A DNA stretch of 58,071 nucleotides from a delta proteobacterium ML8_F1 (lineage in GTDB: Bacteria > Bacillota > Clostridia > Peptostreptococcales > Acidaminobacteraceae). The stretch spans positions 176-58,246 of the forward strand of contig LQBE01000015.1 of the NCBI GenBank assembly GCA_002029975.1, read 5' to 3'. The translations under genes and the position numbers were made by a program. A model generated the notes under the pieces. It made no database searches. It saw nothing but the letters and a program-made list of their open reading frames with translations, and was not told where the DNA came from. Each line of letters starts with the position of its first letter. The first letter of the stretch is position 1. Below, piece by piece: positions 14,570-23,550 of the stretch.

Positions 14570-16508
14570 GGGCCACCGCCTTAATAATTCTTCCCGGTGA
14601 GTGAAGCTCATAGCCGCCGACGGCCTCGAGCCTTTGCCTGAACCACTCCGAAGTCAGATGCTCCCGGAAGGCCTTCACCCTTGAATCCTCCAGGTATTTT
14701 TCACAGAGCAGGAAATCGTAGCTTTCGAAACCCATGGGAATAAATTCAAGCTCCATTAGCTGGGCGGCTGAAAAAATCCCGATTCCCGCATCGGCTCCCC
14801 CCTCGAAAACTGAAACCGCTACTGCCGTGTGGGTGGTGACCTCCCGGGTGTAGCCATTGAGGTCCTCCGGGTCAATCCCGGCCTCTTTCAGTTTATAATC
14901 CAGAAGCTGCCGGGTTCCGGCACCCCGCTGGCGGTTTACGAAGGAAACATCTGCCCGGGTGAGGTCTTCAAGGGTGTAAATCCCCTTGGGATTGCCTTTT
15001 TTAACCATGATTCCCTGCTGGCGTCGGACTCCCTCCACAAGCACCACGGACTGGCCCTTGAAATAACGCTCCAAAAGGTGCTGATTGTAGACTCCAGTGG
15101 CTTCATCAATCAGATGCACCGGTGCCAGATGGGTCTGCCCCCGCTTGATGGCGAGAACTCCTCCCATACTGCCCACATGGGCGGAGGACAGAGGCATCTG
15201 GTCCGCCATGAAATCAAGGATGAGATCGTGACTTCCCGTAACCACCAGTCTTCTTTTGATATCCGGTATATTCCGGGTGAGGGTCACCATGACCCTGGAA
15301 CCGGCCTCAATCCCCTCCACATCCTGGGGAATTCTGAGAATGCCGTCGGCTCTGACCAGGCTCATGGTCGAACCCGCACTGCGGTCCAGAGGAGTGGCGA
15401 TGAACCGGTCTTCAATGAAACCCAGGGTCATCCTGATATGCTCCTCGTGCTTCAAAGAGGACACCACCCGCTGGGACAAGGTCGTTTCAAGCTGTCCATC
15501 TGTTTTTTCCCTGTCTTCAATTTTCAGGAAATCCCCTTGAATTCCCTGGAGCAGGTTGACGCTGTAACCCGGATTCATCCGGGTCAAAAGGGGTTTGACA
15601 AAAACTTCAAAGGTGAAAAAGGAAGACACCGGGTACCCCGGGAGTCCCACCACCGGCTTATTCATGATTTCACCGAGGATTGTCGGTTTTCCCGGCTTCA
15701 TGGCAATCCCATGGACCAGGACCCGTCCGAGTGACGTGATGACATCCTTGGAGAAATCCTTGCTCCCCGCTGAAGTTCCTGCAATGGTAATCAGGATATC
15801 GTTTTCCTCAACCCCCCGGGCCACAGCCTCCTTCAGTTCTTGAAAGTCATCCCTGGCCGGAGGATACACCGTGGCCAGAGCCCCATAGGCCAATGCATAG
15901 CTTTTGAACACCCTGGCACTGGAATCCAGTATCTTCCCCCTGCCCAGCTGGTCCAGGGATTGAACGATTTCATTGCCCGTGGGGAGTATCCCCAGACTGA
16001 GCCGCCGGTGGACCACAACCTCCTCCACGCCGCCGCTGATCAGCGCCCCGAGGTCCAGAGGCCTGATGACGTGATCCCTGGGAAGAATCATCTCACCTTT
16101 TAGTATATCCTCTCCCACCTGCCGAACATCCTGCCAGGGGTAGGAGGGAACCATGATTTCAATAATTCCCGGCTCTACGGGAAATACCTCTTCAATCATA
16201 ATGACACTGTCCGCTCCGGGTGGCATGAGATTGCCCGTGTTGATGTAGACAAAATCAATGTTTTCCCTCAAGCGCTTCGGTGTCCGCTCGCTGGCTCCCC
16301 TGGTCAGGGCCGCTTCCACGGCAATGCCGTCCATGGCTGCCATGTGGGCGTCGGGGGAGGATTTTTGAGCCATCACCGCACAGAAAGTCTTCCTGAAAGC
16401 CGCCTCGGCGACCCCCACCTTTTCCGAGGTCCTGGGGATGCTGACTTCCTTGAGATAATGGGCCACCGCTTCATTGACGGGGGTGTTGCCAATATAAATG
16501 TCCTTCAT
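14562..16508 (-). CDS. MoeA-like molybdotransferase fused to a PBP-like ligand domain
   Basis: This 648-residue fusion has an N-terminal MoeA module (about 1-405: MAAMDGIAVEA, GDILITIAGTSAGSKD-type core, GKPTILGEIMNKPVVGLPGYPVS motifs) that would insert molybdate or tungstate into adenylated molybdopterin. It is followed by a periplasmic-binding-protein-like domain (about 410-648: VVTGSHDLILDF, FVNRQRGAGTRQLLDYKL). Such MoeA-PBP fusions are known in clostridia and archaea; the added domain is presumed to bind oxyanion or cofactor. Its NR..AGTR segment resembles the SR..SGTH segment of TupA and the TupA-like regulator in this window. It starts at ATG 16508, overlapping the other moeA by ATGA. 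Two MoeA paralogues in tandem suggest separate handling of Mo and W. Confidence 0.92.
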   Translation of the reverse strand: MKDIYIGNTPVNEAVAHYLKEVSIPRTSEKVGVAEAAFRKTFCAVMAQKSSPDAHMAAMDGIAVEAALTRGASERTPKRLRENIDFVYINTGNLMPPGADSVIMIEEVFPVEPGIIEIMVPSYPWQDVRQVGEDILKGEMILPRDHVIRPLDLGALISGGVEEVVVHRRLSLGILPTGNEIVQSLDQLGRGKILDSSARVFKSYALAYGALATVYPPARDDFQELKEAVARGVEENDILITIAGTSAGSKDFSKDVITSLGRVLVHGIAMKPGKPTILGEIMNKPVVGLPGYPVSSFFTFEVFVKPLLTRMNPGYSVNLLQGIQGDFLKIEDREKTDGQLETTLSQRVVSSLKHEEHIRMTLGFIEDRFIATPLDRSAGSTMSLVRADGILRIPQDVEGIEAGSRVMVTLTRNIPDIKRRLVVTGSHDLILDFMADQMPLSSAHVGSMGGVLAIKRGQTHLAPVHLIDEATGVYNQHLLERYFKGQSVVLVEGVRRQQGIMVKKGNPKGIYTLEDLTRADVSFVNRQRGAGTRQLLDYKLKEAGIDPEDLNGYTREVTTHTAVAVSVFEGGADAGIGIFSAAQLMELEFIPMGFESYDFLLCEKYLEDSRVKAFREHLTSEWFRQRLEAVGGYELHSPGRIIKAVAHD

Positions 16509-17776
16509 TTCAAATCATCTCCCGGATGGAGGGTATTTCTGAGCAGGGTCACCAGGACCACCTGTCCCTCCTTGTAGCCTTCCACATCCCGGGATATTCG
16601 AATAAATCCCGAAGCCCTGGACAAGAGAGTGATCATGCCGGACTTGGAATGAATGGGAGCCGCCTGAAGATAACCCTCCTCGTCGGGAGCACTCAGGGTC
16701 ACCATCACAAAGGCATCTCTTCCCGGCGCGCCGTGAACCCGGTTCATCAGCCGTGCGGCCACCCGGATGGGTTCAAGGGTGGTGTGGTTCAAGGTATCCA
16801 GATAGGGCACGACCACCAGATTGTAAAGCAGCAGGGCGGCCGAAGGATGCCCCGGCAGACCGAAGACAAGCTTGTCTGCAACCCGACCGACAATGGTGGG
16901 TTTTCCCGGTTTTACCGCCAGACCGTGAACGAGGATTTCACTGTCGTCGAAACTTCTGATGACCTCCTGGGTGAAGTCCCTCAGGCCCACTGAACTGCCT
17001 CCTGAAAAAAGCACACAGTCTGAATCCTCCAGGCATTTGCCAAAAACTGCCTGAAGAGCCTCAAAATCATCTTTGACCAGATGATGGCCGGTGACCTCCA
17101 CCCCGTATTCCCGCAGAGCGGCTCCCAGGGCATTGCCGTTGATGTCTCTGATTTTGCCAAGGGCATAGGGTTCACTGGCGGCAATCAGCTCGTCACCGGT
17201 GGAAATGACTCCCACCCTGAGTTTTCTCATCACCGCCACCTCAGAGATTCCGATACCCGCCAGAAGGCCGATGTCATAGGGGGAAAGTCTTCTTCCCGCA
17301 GTCATCACCCTTTCCCCCCTGGCGACATCGTCACCCTTGTACGAAACATCCTCTCCGGGATAAATGGGGCGTTTGACCAAAAGGGTGGTGTCATCAATCT
17401 TTTCGCAGTATTCAATCATTACGACCCCGTCAGCACCTTCGGGAAGAGGACCTCCAGTGGGGATATAAACCGCTTCCCCCCTTTCAAGGCGAAGCTGGCC
17501 GGTGCCACCCATGGTCATCTCCCCAGCCGGTGTGAGAAGACTCGGAATCGCTTCAGAAGCTCCTACCACATCCGCCGAGTGAACCCCGTAGCCATCCACA
17601 GCGGAACGGTCGAAATCAGGGAGATCCACGCCGGAGACAATATCCTCTGCCAGCACCCGGCCCACTGCCTCAAAGAGGGGAACCCTTTCCTCACAAATCC
17701 CCGCCTGGGCCTTCAGTCCGAAATTTTTAATGATTTCAAGCCCTTTGTCAAGGGTCTTCACGTCAAAGAAATCCAA
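16505..17776 (-). CDS. moeA: Molybdopterin molybdotransferase MoeA
   Basis: This stand-alone MoeA would ligate the metal oxyanion to molybdopterin, releasing AMP. Motifs are the N-terminal LPDFDRSAVDGYGV, IPTGGPLPEGADGVVMIE, the SGGSSVGLRD Mog-like core and GKPTIVGRVADKLVFGLPGHP. The start is decided by the ribosome site: GGAGG lies seven bases before a TTG at 17776, giving M-D-F-F-D-V-K. The frame stays open back to ATG 17833 inside moaB, but that start has no site and would add 19 atypical residues. The protein has 423 residues. It follows moaB by 17 bases and overlaps the MoeA-PBP gene. Confidence 0.94.
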   Translation of the reverse strand: MDFFDVKTLDKGLEIIKNFGLKAQAGICEERVPLFEAVGRVLAEDIVSGVDLPDFDRSAVDGYGVHSADVVGASEAIPSLLTPAGEMTMGGTGQLRLERGEAVYIPTGGPLPEGADGVVMIEYCEKIDDTTLLVKRPIYPGEDVSYKGDDVARGERVMTAGRRLSPYDIGLLAGIGISEVAVMRKLRVGVISTGDELIAASEPYALGKIRDINGNALGAALREYGVEVTGHHLVKDDFEALQAVFGKCLEDSDCVLFSGGSSVGLRDFTQEVIRSFDDSEILVHGLAVKPGKPTIVGRVADKLVFGLPGHPSAALLLYNLVVVPYLDTLNHTTLEPIRVAARLMNRVHGAPGRDAFVMVTLSAPDEEGYLQAAPIHSKSGMITLLSRASGFIRISRDVEGYKEGQVVLVTLLRNTLHPGDDLK

Positions 17777-17793
17777 AATATGTCCTCCAAATT

Positions 17794-18309
17794 CTAGTCT
17801 TTTCTGCTTTGGGCTTTTTCCGGTGTCCCGCATTCCCCGTCATCACCCGTCATGATTTGTATGCCGTGGTACAGGGGCTCCAGAATATACTCCAGAGACT
17901 CCCGGACTGCCTTGGGACTCCCGGGCAAATTGACAATCAGGGTTTTCCCCCGGATGCCTGAGCACCCTCTGGAGAGCATCCCTTTGGGAGTGATGCTCAA
18001 AGAGTTCCAGCGAATCGCCTCTGAAATGCCCGGAGCCTCCCTCTCAATCACTTTCCTGGTGGCCTCCGGTGTGACATCCCTGGGACTGAAACCCGTTCCC
18101 CCTGTGGTGAGAATCAAGTCAACCCCCACCTCGTCACTCAGGCGGATCATTTCCCTCGCCAACGCCGAAGACTCATCAGGGAGCACTCTGATACTGACGA
18201 CCTCATAGCCGGCGGCCTCCATGATTCCAACAATCACCTGACCGCTGACGTCCACCCGTTGCCCCTGTGAACCCTTGTCGCTGGCTGTGACAATTCCTAC
18301 TCTGTACAT
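17794..18309 (-). CDS. MoaB/Mog family molybdopterin adenylyltransferase
   Basis: This 171-residue protein activates molybdopterin with ATP before metal insertion by MoeA. It has the family core: GIVTASDKGSQGQRVD, ILTTGGTGFSPRDVTPEAT with the catalytic Asp, and LIVNLPGSPKAVRESLEYI. Length and motifs fit MogA/MoaB alike, so the symbol is left open. ATG 18309 follows AAGGAGCGGT. It is the first gene of the minus-strand cofactor operon; the upstream 354-base gap separates it from the divergent lacI gene and must contain its promoter, which I could not place convincingly. Confidence 0.93.
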   Translation of the reverse strand: MYRVGIVTASDKGSQGQRVDVSGQVIVGIMEAAGYEVVSIRVLPDESSALAREMIRLSDEVGVDLILTTGGTGFSPRDVTPEATRKVIEREAPGISEAIRWNSLSITPKGMLSRGCSGIRGKTLIVNLPGSPKAVRESLEYILEPLYHGIQIMTGDDGECGTPEKAQSRKD

Positions 18310-18593
18310 ACGCTGACCGCTCCTTAACCCAGGATGAATTGATACTTCAAATTGTATAGATTAAGTTTATTCTACCACTTTCCCCCAATTGAATCTATCA
18401 CATTATTCTTAATTTATTTCTATTTAGAATTTTCTGATAATATGTTAACCGGCCTGCATTTCCTTATTATCCCAATATCGTCCTTTAAGGGATTTTAAAT
18501 GCCTTAGAAGTACCTGCCCGGGTCCGGACCAGGAGGTTTATTTTTGATGTTTTTTTGTCCACCGGTCCCGCGACAGGCAACTTTTTACCGGTA
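18310..18593. other. Intergenic region between moaB and lacI (promoter-bearing gap)
   Basis: No gene is seen. The left part (about 18340-18460) is AT-rich and should hold the moaB promoter on the minus strand; TACAAT near 18350 is a possible -10, but no matching -35 was found. The right part leads into the clear lacI promoter at 18594. No T-box, Moco RNA or other riboswitch was recognised. Confidence 0.5.
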
Positions 18594-18622
18594 TTGCCTT
18601 CACAGGCGTGAAATGATAGAAT
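18594..18622 (+). promoter_or_regulatory. Promoter of lacI-malQ-glgP
   Basis: TTGCCT (18594-18599), a 17-base spacer and TAGAAT (18617-18622) with an extended TG at 18614-18615 form a strong sigma-A promoter. The last two bases of the -10 are the first two of the LacI operator palindrome, so a bound repressor would cover the start site. Confidence 0.75.
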
Positions 18623-18648
18623 GAAAACGGTACCGGTACCGTTTTCAT
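18621..18648 (+). promoter_or_regulatory. LacI-family operator, perfect 28-bp palindrome
   Basis: Each half is ATGAAAACGGTACC and its exact reverse complement, centred on the CG between 18634 and 18635. This is typical of LacI/GalR operators, which are inverted repeats around a central CG. It lies between the -10 and the ribosome binding site (AAGGAGG at 18649), so it most likely mediates autorepression of the lacI-malQ-glgP operon. Confidence 0.85.
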
Positions 18649-18663
18649 AAGGAGGCTCCTATT

Positions 18664-19689
18664 GTGAAAATCCTCAATATCAGAGATATCGCCAGAATGA
18701 GCAATGTCAGTGTTTCAACGGTTTCACGGGTCATCAACCACCACTCCGATGTCCATCCCGAAACCAGAGCCAGGATTCAAGGCATTATTGAGGAGCAGGG
18801 GTATATTCCCAATGCCAACGCCCGTCATCTCAAGTTGATCAAGGAGAAACAAGTGGGTATCCTAGTCAAGGGAATCTTCAACCCCTTTTTCTCCGGAATC
18901 GTGGAAATCATGGAAAAGGAGCTTACCCGAAGAGGCTATACCACCATTCTTCACTACTCGGCTGAAACCCGAAGGGATATCGATATCCTGTTGGAGAAGA
19001 CACTGGAGCAGAACCTTGGCGGGTTGGTTTATCTTGGAGGAGATTTCGACGCCGCCTCCCTTGAGGCCCTCGAAGCCCTGGATATTCCCGTGGTGCTCAC
19101 CTCCTCCGATTTCCCCTGGGAAGCAACATCCGATGCCTTTTCCAGCGTCACCATCGACAACGTCAAAGTGGCCTTTACAGCAGTGACAACCCTGTGTGAA
19201 AGGGGACTCACCCGGATTGCCATGCTGGCTCCGGGACCCGGTGGCGGAAAAACAGGAGAGCGTCGCCTCCAGGGCTACCGGGAAGCCCTGGCAGACTTCC
19301 ATCTGCCCTTCAATCCCTCTTTTGTCCACTACGGCGACTACACCATGGCCTCTGGCTATGGCGCCATGAAAGACATGCTCGAAACCCACCCGGAGGTCCA
19401 GGGTGTTTTTGCCGCCTCGGACCAGATTGCCCTGGGGGCCGCCAAATATATTTTGACCACGGGACGCACCATTCCCGGAGATTTGTCCATCATTGGTATC
19501 GACGGCATCGAATACACCCGGTATTTTCATCCGTCCCTGAGTACCATGGTCCAGCCCATGGCCGAATTTGCCCGGCAGACACTTCTGCTGCTGATCAGCC
19601 AGATTGAGGGAAGAGACCCGGGCAGGCGTCACCTGCGACTTGAAGCCACCCTTTTCCAGGGGGAATCCATTATAGGAGGAACACCATGA
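18664..19689 (+). CDS. LacI/GalR family transcriptional repressor (glucan operon)
   Basis: This 341-residue regulator has an N-terminal helix-turn-helix (NIRDIARMSNVSVSTVSRVI) with hinge helix (YIPNANARHLK), followed by a periplasmic-binding-protein-like effector domain (about 60-335). It starts with GTG at 18664, eight bases after AAGGAGG. The effector is probably a maltose- or glucose-type sugar or sugar phosphate, inferred only from the following malQ and glgP; the sequence does not show it. A perfect palindrome overlaps its own promoter, so it probably represses its own operon. It overlaps malQ by ATGA. Confidence 0.93.
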   Translation: MKILNIRDIARMSNVSVSTVSRVINHHSDVHPETRARIQGIIEEQGYIPNANARHLKLIKEKQVGILVKGIFNPFFSGIVEIMEKELTRRGYTTILHYSAETRRDIDILLEKTLEQNLGGLVYLGGDFDAASLEALEALDIPVVLTSSDFPWEATSDAFSSVTIDNVKVAFTAVTTLCERGLTRIAMLAPGPGGGKTGERRLQGYREALADFHLPFNPSFVHYGDYTMASGYGAMKDMLETHPEVQGVFAASDQIALGAAKYILTTGRTIPGDLSIIGIDGIEYTRYFHPSLSTMVQPMAEFARQTLLLLISQIEGRDPGRRHLRLEATLFQGESIIGGTP

Positions 19690-21182
19690 ATAACAGAAGC
19701 AGCGGGATACTGCTCCATATCACCTCGTTACCCGGTCCCTACGGTATCGGAACTCTCGGCAGACCGGCCTACGACTTTGTCGATTTTCTCCATGAAAGCG
19801 GACAGACCTACTGGCAGATCCTCCCCCTGGGAATCACTTCCTACGGGGACTCCCCCTACCAATCCCCCTCTGCCTTTGCCGGAAACCATTACCTGATTGA
19901 TCTTGACCTTCTGGTGGCCTCGGGCTATTTGAAAAAAGAGGATCTCGCCCATCTGCCCGAAGCGTCCATCGATGATCCCGTGGATTTCCATGACATTTTC
20001 ATCACCCGGATTCCCCTGCTTAAAATCGCCCGCCGGAACAGACCCGAAGAACTTGAGCCGGCCATTGCCGCTTTCAGGCAGACCCACCGGCAATGGCTGG
20101 AACCCTTCGCCCTGTTCATGGCCATCAAGGCTCATTTCAATCTTGTTCCCTGGACCGAGTGGCCCGAGGCCTATAAAAACCGGGAGGCCGAAGCCCTGGA
20201 GAACTTTGCCCGGGAAAACCGGGAGGAAATAGATTTCTGGGTCTTTGTCCAGTATCTTTTTTTCAAACAGTGGCAGGACCTCAAGCTTTACGCCGGGGAA
20301 AAAGGCATCCGCTTTATCGGAGACCTTCCCATCTATGTCGCCGAGGACAGCGTGGACGTCTGGAACAACCCCGAACTGTTTTTACTCAATGACCAAAAGC
20401 AGCCCACCCTGGTTGCGGGCTGTCCCCCTGATGATTTTTCAGCCACTGGCCAACTCTGGGGCAATCCCCTCTATGACTGGCATCAAATGAAAGCCAGGGG
20501 CTACCAGTGGTGGATCAGAAGAATCGCCATGGCCATGACCCTGTACGACAAAGTGCGCATCGACCATTTCAGGGGCTTTGAAGCCTACTGGGAGATTCCC
20601 TCGGGTTCTCCCACGGCCCAGACCGGCCAATGGACCCAGGGACCGGGACTGGAGCTCTTCAAGGCCATTGAGGAGGCCCTGGGACCTGTGGATATCATTG
20701 CAGAGGATCTCGGATACCTCACCCCGTCCTTCTATGATTTCAAGGACAAGACCCATTTCCCGGGAATGAACGTCATGCAGTTCTGCTTTGACGCCAGGGA
20801 CACCAGCAATGCCCTCCCCCACGATTTTGAAGTCAATTCCCTTGTCTATACGGGAACCCATGACAACGCCACCACCAAAGGTTGGCTGCAAGAGGATCTC
20901 ACCGAGGAGGATTTCACCCTGGCTAAGGAGTATCTGGCCCTGACCGAAGAAGAGGGTTATGTCGAGGGAATCATCCGAGGCGCCCTGGCGACGGTCTGCA
21001 CCATTGCTGTCATTCCCATGCAGGACTATTTGAATCTCGGCAATGAAGCACGGATGAACACCCCGTCGACCCGCGACGGCAACTGGCGATGGCGGATGAG
21101 CCGCAATGCCCTCACTGGGGATCTCGCCAGAAGCATCCGCCATCGAACTGAAGTTTTTAGGAGGCTAAATCATGGCATTTGA
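19686..21182 (+). CDS. malQ: 4-alpha-glucanotransferase (GH77 amylomaltase)
   Basis: The enzyme transfers alpha-1,4-glucan segments between maltooligosaccharides, releasing glucose and making chains long enough for phosphorylase. The 498-residue protein is the bacterial MalQ type. Motifs include GILLHITSLPGPYGIGTLG at the start, WGNPLYDW, the nucleophile Asp in VRIDHFRGFEAYW, the acid/base Glu in IIAEDLGYL and the THDNATTKGW segment. ATG 19686 follows AGGAGG and overlaps the lacI stop. glgP follows with an 11-base overlap, forming a classic malQ-glgP pair for cytoplasmic maltodextrin or glycogen breakdown. Confidence 0.96.
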   Translation: MNNRSSGILLHITSLPGPYGIGTLGRPAYDFVDFLHESGQTYWQILPLGITSYGDSPYQSPSAFAGNHYLIDLDLLVASGYLKKEDLAHLPEASIDDPVDFHDIFITRIPLLKIARRNRPEELEPAIAAFRQTHRQWLEPFALFMAIKAHFNLVPWTEWPEAYKNREAEALENFARENREEIDFWVFVQYLFFKQWQDLKLYAGEKGIRFIGDLPIYVAEDSVDVWNNPELFLLNDQKQPTLVAGCPPDDFSATGQLWGNPLYDWHQMKARGYQWWIRRIAMAMTLYDKVRIDHFRGFEAYWEIPSGSPTAQTGQWTQGPGLELFKAIEEALGPVDIIAEDLGYLTPSFYDFKDKTHFPGMNVMQFCFDARDTSNALPHDFEVNSLVYTGTHDNATTKGWLQEDLTEEDFTLAKEYLALTEEEGYVEGIIRGALATVCTIAVIPMQDYLNLGNEARMNTPSTRDGNWRWRMSRNALTGDLARSIRHRTEVFRRLNHGI

Positions 21183-23508
21183 CCCTGTGCAATTTCAAGA
21201 ATCCATCAAGAACTATCTCATGAATCATTTCAAGGAGGACCTCGAGGGAGCCACCCCCGAAGCCCTGTATTTCGCCGTCTCCAAGGCCACCATGGCCCAG
21301 GGGATGGCAAACTGGATCCGCCAATCCTCAATGGCGGTGCCAAGGGCCTATTATTTCAGTGCAGAATTCCTCATGGGAAGAGCCCTTGTCAACAACCTGA
21401 TCAACCTTGGTATCTATTCTGAAGTCAAGGAATCCCTGGAAGCGATGGGTCTTGACCTCAATGTCATCGAAGCCTCAGAGGCGGATCCCGGTCTGGGCAA
21501 CGGCGGCCTGGGCCGCCTGGCCGCCTGTTTTCTGGATTCAGCAGCCACCCATGACATCCCCCTTTACGGCTACGGCATCCGATATGCCTACGGTCTTTTC
21601 AAGCAGCAGTTTGTCCATGGCTTTCAGACTGAAACCGCCGACAACTGGCTTGAACACGGAGATCCCTGGTCTGTGAGAATCCCCAGTGAAGCCGTTGAAG
21701 TCAATTTCGACGATTTCACGGTGAGGGCGGTTCCCTACGACATGCCGGTTTTCGGCTATGACACCGACACCATCAACACCCTCCGGCTCTGGCAGTCGGA
21801 GCCTTTGGTCCCCTTTGATTTTGATGCCTTCAATGAACAGGAATACGACAAGGCCAATACCCAGAAAAACCGGGCTCAGGATATTTCCAGGGTGCTTTAT
21901 CCCAATGACGACACTGAACAGGGAAAGCTACTGAGAATCCGGCAGGAGTATTTTTTCAGCAGCGCCTCCCTGAAGGATCTCATCAATCAGCACAAGCGCC
22001 ACCACGGGGACATCAGCACCTTCGGGACCTTCAACAAAATCCAGCTCAATGACACCCATCCCGCGGTTTCCATCCCCGAACTGATCCGCCTGCTGATGGA
22101 CCAGGAGGGACTTTCCTTCGAAAAATCCCTTGAGATTGCCGGGGAAACTTTTTCCTACACCAATCACACCATTCTCTGGGAGGCCCTGGAAACCTGGCCG
22201 GCTGTCTATTATGAGAGACTCCTCCATCGGGTCTACGAAATCATCCTTCTCCTCGACGAGGCTCTTGAAAAAAACCTGCACCAGCACCAGATTCCCCAAG
22301 AGGAGCATTATCAGTACAAGATTCTCCATGAGGGTATCCTGCGCATGGCCAATCTGAGCATTTTTGTTTCCCACGCCGTCAACGGGGTCGCCAAACTTCA
22401 TACCGGAATCATCAAAGCCGTAACCTTAAAGCCCTGGGCAGACCTCTACCCCTCGAAATTCCAGAATAAAACCAATGGCATTACCCAGCGCCGGTGGTTG
22501 CTCAAGGCCAATCCCCAGCTTTCCGAGTACATCACCCAGCTCCTGGGCCACAGGGACTGGATTAAAAATCTCGAGACCCTCAAAGGCCTCGAAGCCTACA
22601 GGAATGATTCCGATGTCCTCAAGACCTTCAAAGCCATCAAGCGTGAAAAAAAACAGGAGCTTGCCGATTATATCCTCGAAAGGGAAGGCATCCGCATCGA
22701 TCCCGACAGCATCTTTGACATTCAGATCAAGCGCCTACACGAGTACAAGCGGCAACTGCTGAATGCCCTGCATATTCTGGATCTGTATTACCGGATCAAA
22801 GAGAATCCCTCCCTGGCAATGCCTCCGAGGACCTTTATCTTCGGTGCCAAGGCCGCACCGGGTTATTATTTCGCCAAGGGGATCATCAAATTCATCAATG
22901 AAATTGCAGGGCTGATCAATTCCGATGCTGCCATAGACGGCCGGTTGAAGGTGGTTTTTGTCGAAAACTACGATGTCACCTATGGGGAAAAGCTCTTCCC
23001 CGCCGCTGACTTCTCCCAGCAGATCTCTACCGCGGGCAAGGAGGCTTCAGGAACCGGCAACATGAAATTCATGCTCAACGGCACCCCCACCATAGGCACC
23101 TATGACGGCGCCAATATCGAAATTTTCGCCCACGGTTCCCAGGCCAGCAACTTTGTCTTCGGGGCCAGGGTCGAAGAACTTGAAGCCATTAAGGACTCCT
23201 ATGACCCCCAAAAATATCTTCATGAGACTCCCGGCTTGAAGCGGGTGGTGGACACCCTGGTTGACGGCACCTTCAGTGACGGCACCAGCGGTATGTTCAA
23301 GGCCATCCACCAGCGGTTGACCCAGGAGGACACCTACTTCGTCCTCAAGGATTTCGAAGATTACCGGAGGGTGATGAACGACTCCGCAAAGGTGTATCTG
23401 GACCCTGCGACCCATGCTGGAATGGCCTGGATGAACCTGGCGAACTCAGGATATTTCAGTTCCGACCGCACCATCAAGGAATACGCAAGAGATATCTGGT
23501 ATCTTTAA
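21172..23508 (+). CDS. glgP: Glycogen/maltodextrin phosphorylase (GT35)
   Basis: This PLP-dependent phosphorylase releases glucose-1-phosphate from alpha-1,4-glucans. It has 778 residues, shorter than animal enzymes and in the range of bacterial maltodextrin and glycogen phosphorylases. Signature segments are DPGLGNGGLGRLAACFLDS, KTNGITQRRWL and the PLP-lysine region STAGKEASGTGNMKFMLNG. It starts with ATG 21172 behind AGGAGG, inside the malQ end. It is the last gene of the operon and is closed by a terminator. Glucose-1-phosphate would need phosphoglucomutase, not seen here, before Pgi. Confidence 0.95.
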   Translation: MAFDPVQFQESIKNYLMNHFKEDLEGATPEALYFAVSKATMAQGMANWIRQSSMAVPRAYYFSAEFLMGRALVNNLINLGIYSEVKESLEAMGLDLNVIEASEADPGLGNGGLGRLAACFLDSAATHDIPLYGYGIRYAYGLFKQQFVHGFQTETADNWLEHGDPWSVRIPSEAVEVNFDDFTVRAVPYDMPVFGYDTDTINTLRLWQSEPLVPFDFDAFNEQEYDKANTQKNRAQDISRVLYPNDDTEQGKLLRIRQEYFFSSASLKDLINQHKRHHGDISTFGTFNKIQLNDTHPAVSIPELIRLLMDQEGLSFEKSLEIAGETFSYTNHTILWEALETWPAVYYERLLHRVYEIILLLDEALEKNLHQHQIPQEEHYQYKILHEGILRMANLSIFVSHAVNGVAKLHTGIIKAVTLKPWADLYPSKFQNKTNGITQRRWLLKANPQLSEYITQLLGHRDWIKNLETLKGLEAYRNDSDVLKTFKAIKREKKQELADYILEREGIRIDPDSIFDIQIKRLHEYKRQLLNALHILDLYYRIKENPSLAMPPRTFIFGAKAAPGYYFAKGIIKFINEIAGLINSDAAIDGRLKVVFVENYDVTYGEKLFPAADFSQQISTAGKEASGTGNMKFMLNGTPTIGTYDGANIEIFAHGSQASNFVFGARVEELEAIKDSYDPQKYLHETPGLKRVVDTLVDGTFSDGTSGMFKAIHQRLTQEDTYFVLKDFEDYRRVMNDSAKVYLDPATHAGMAWMNLANSGYFSSDRTIKEYARDIWYL

Positions 23509-23510
23509 TC

Positions 23511-23549
23511 AAAAGGCCCGGCAATCATTCAAATGATTGCCAGGCTTTT
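23511..23549. terminator. Bidirectional terminator between glgP and alpha-amylase
   Basis: AAAAGGCC.GGCAATCATT pairs with AATGATTGCC.GGCTTTT around CA, with A-runs and T-runs on both sides. It serves the converging glgP and amylase genes. Confidence 0.9.
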
Positions 23550-23550
23550 C

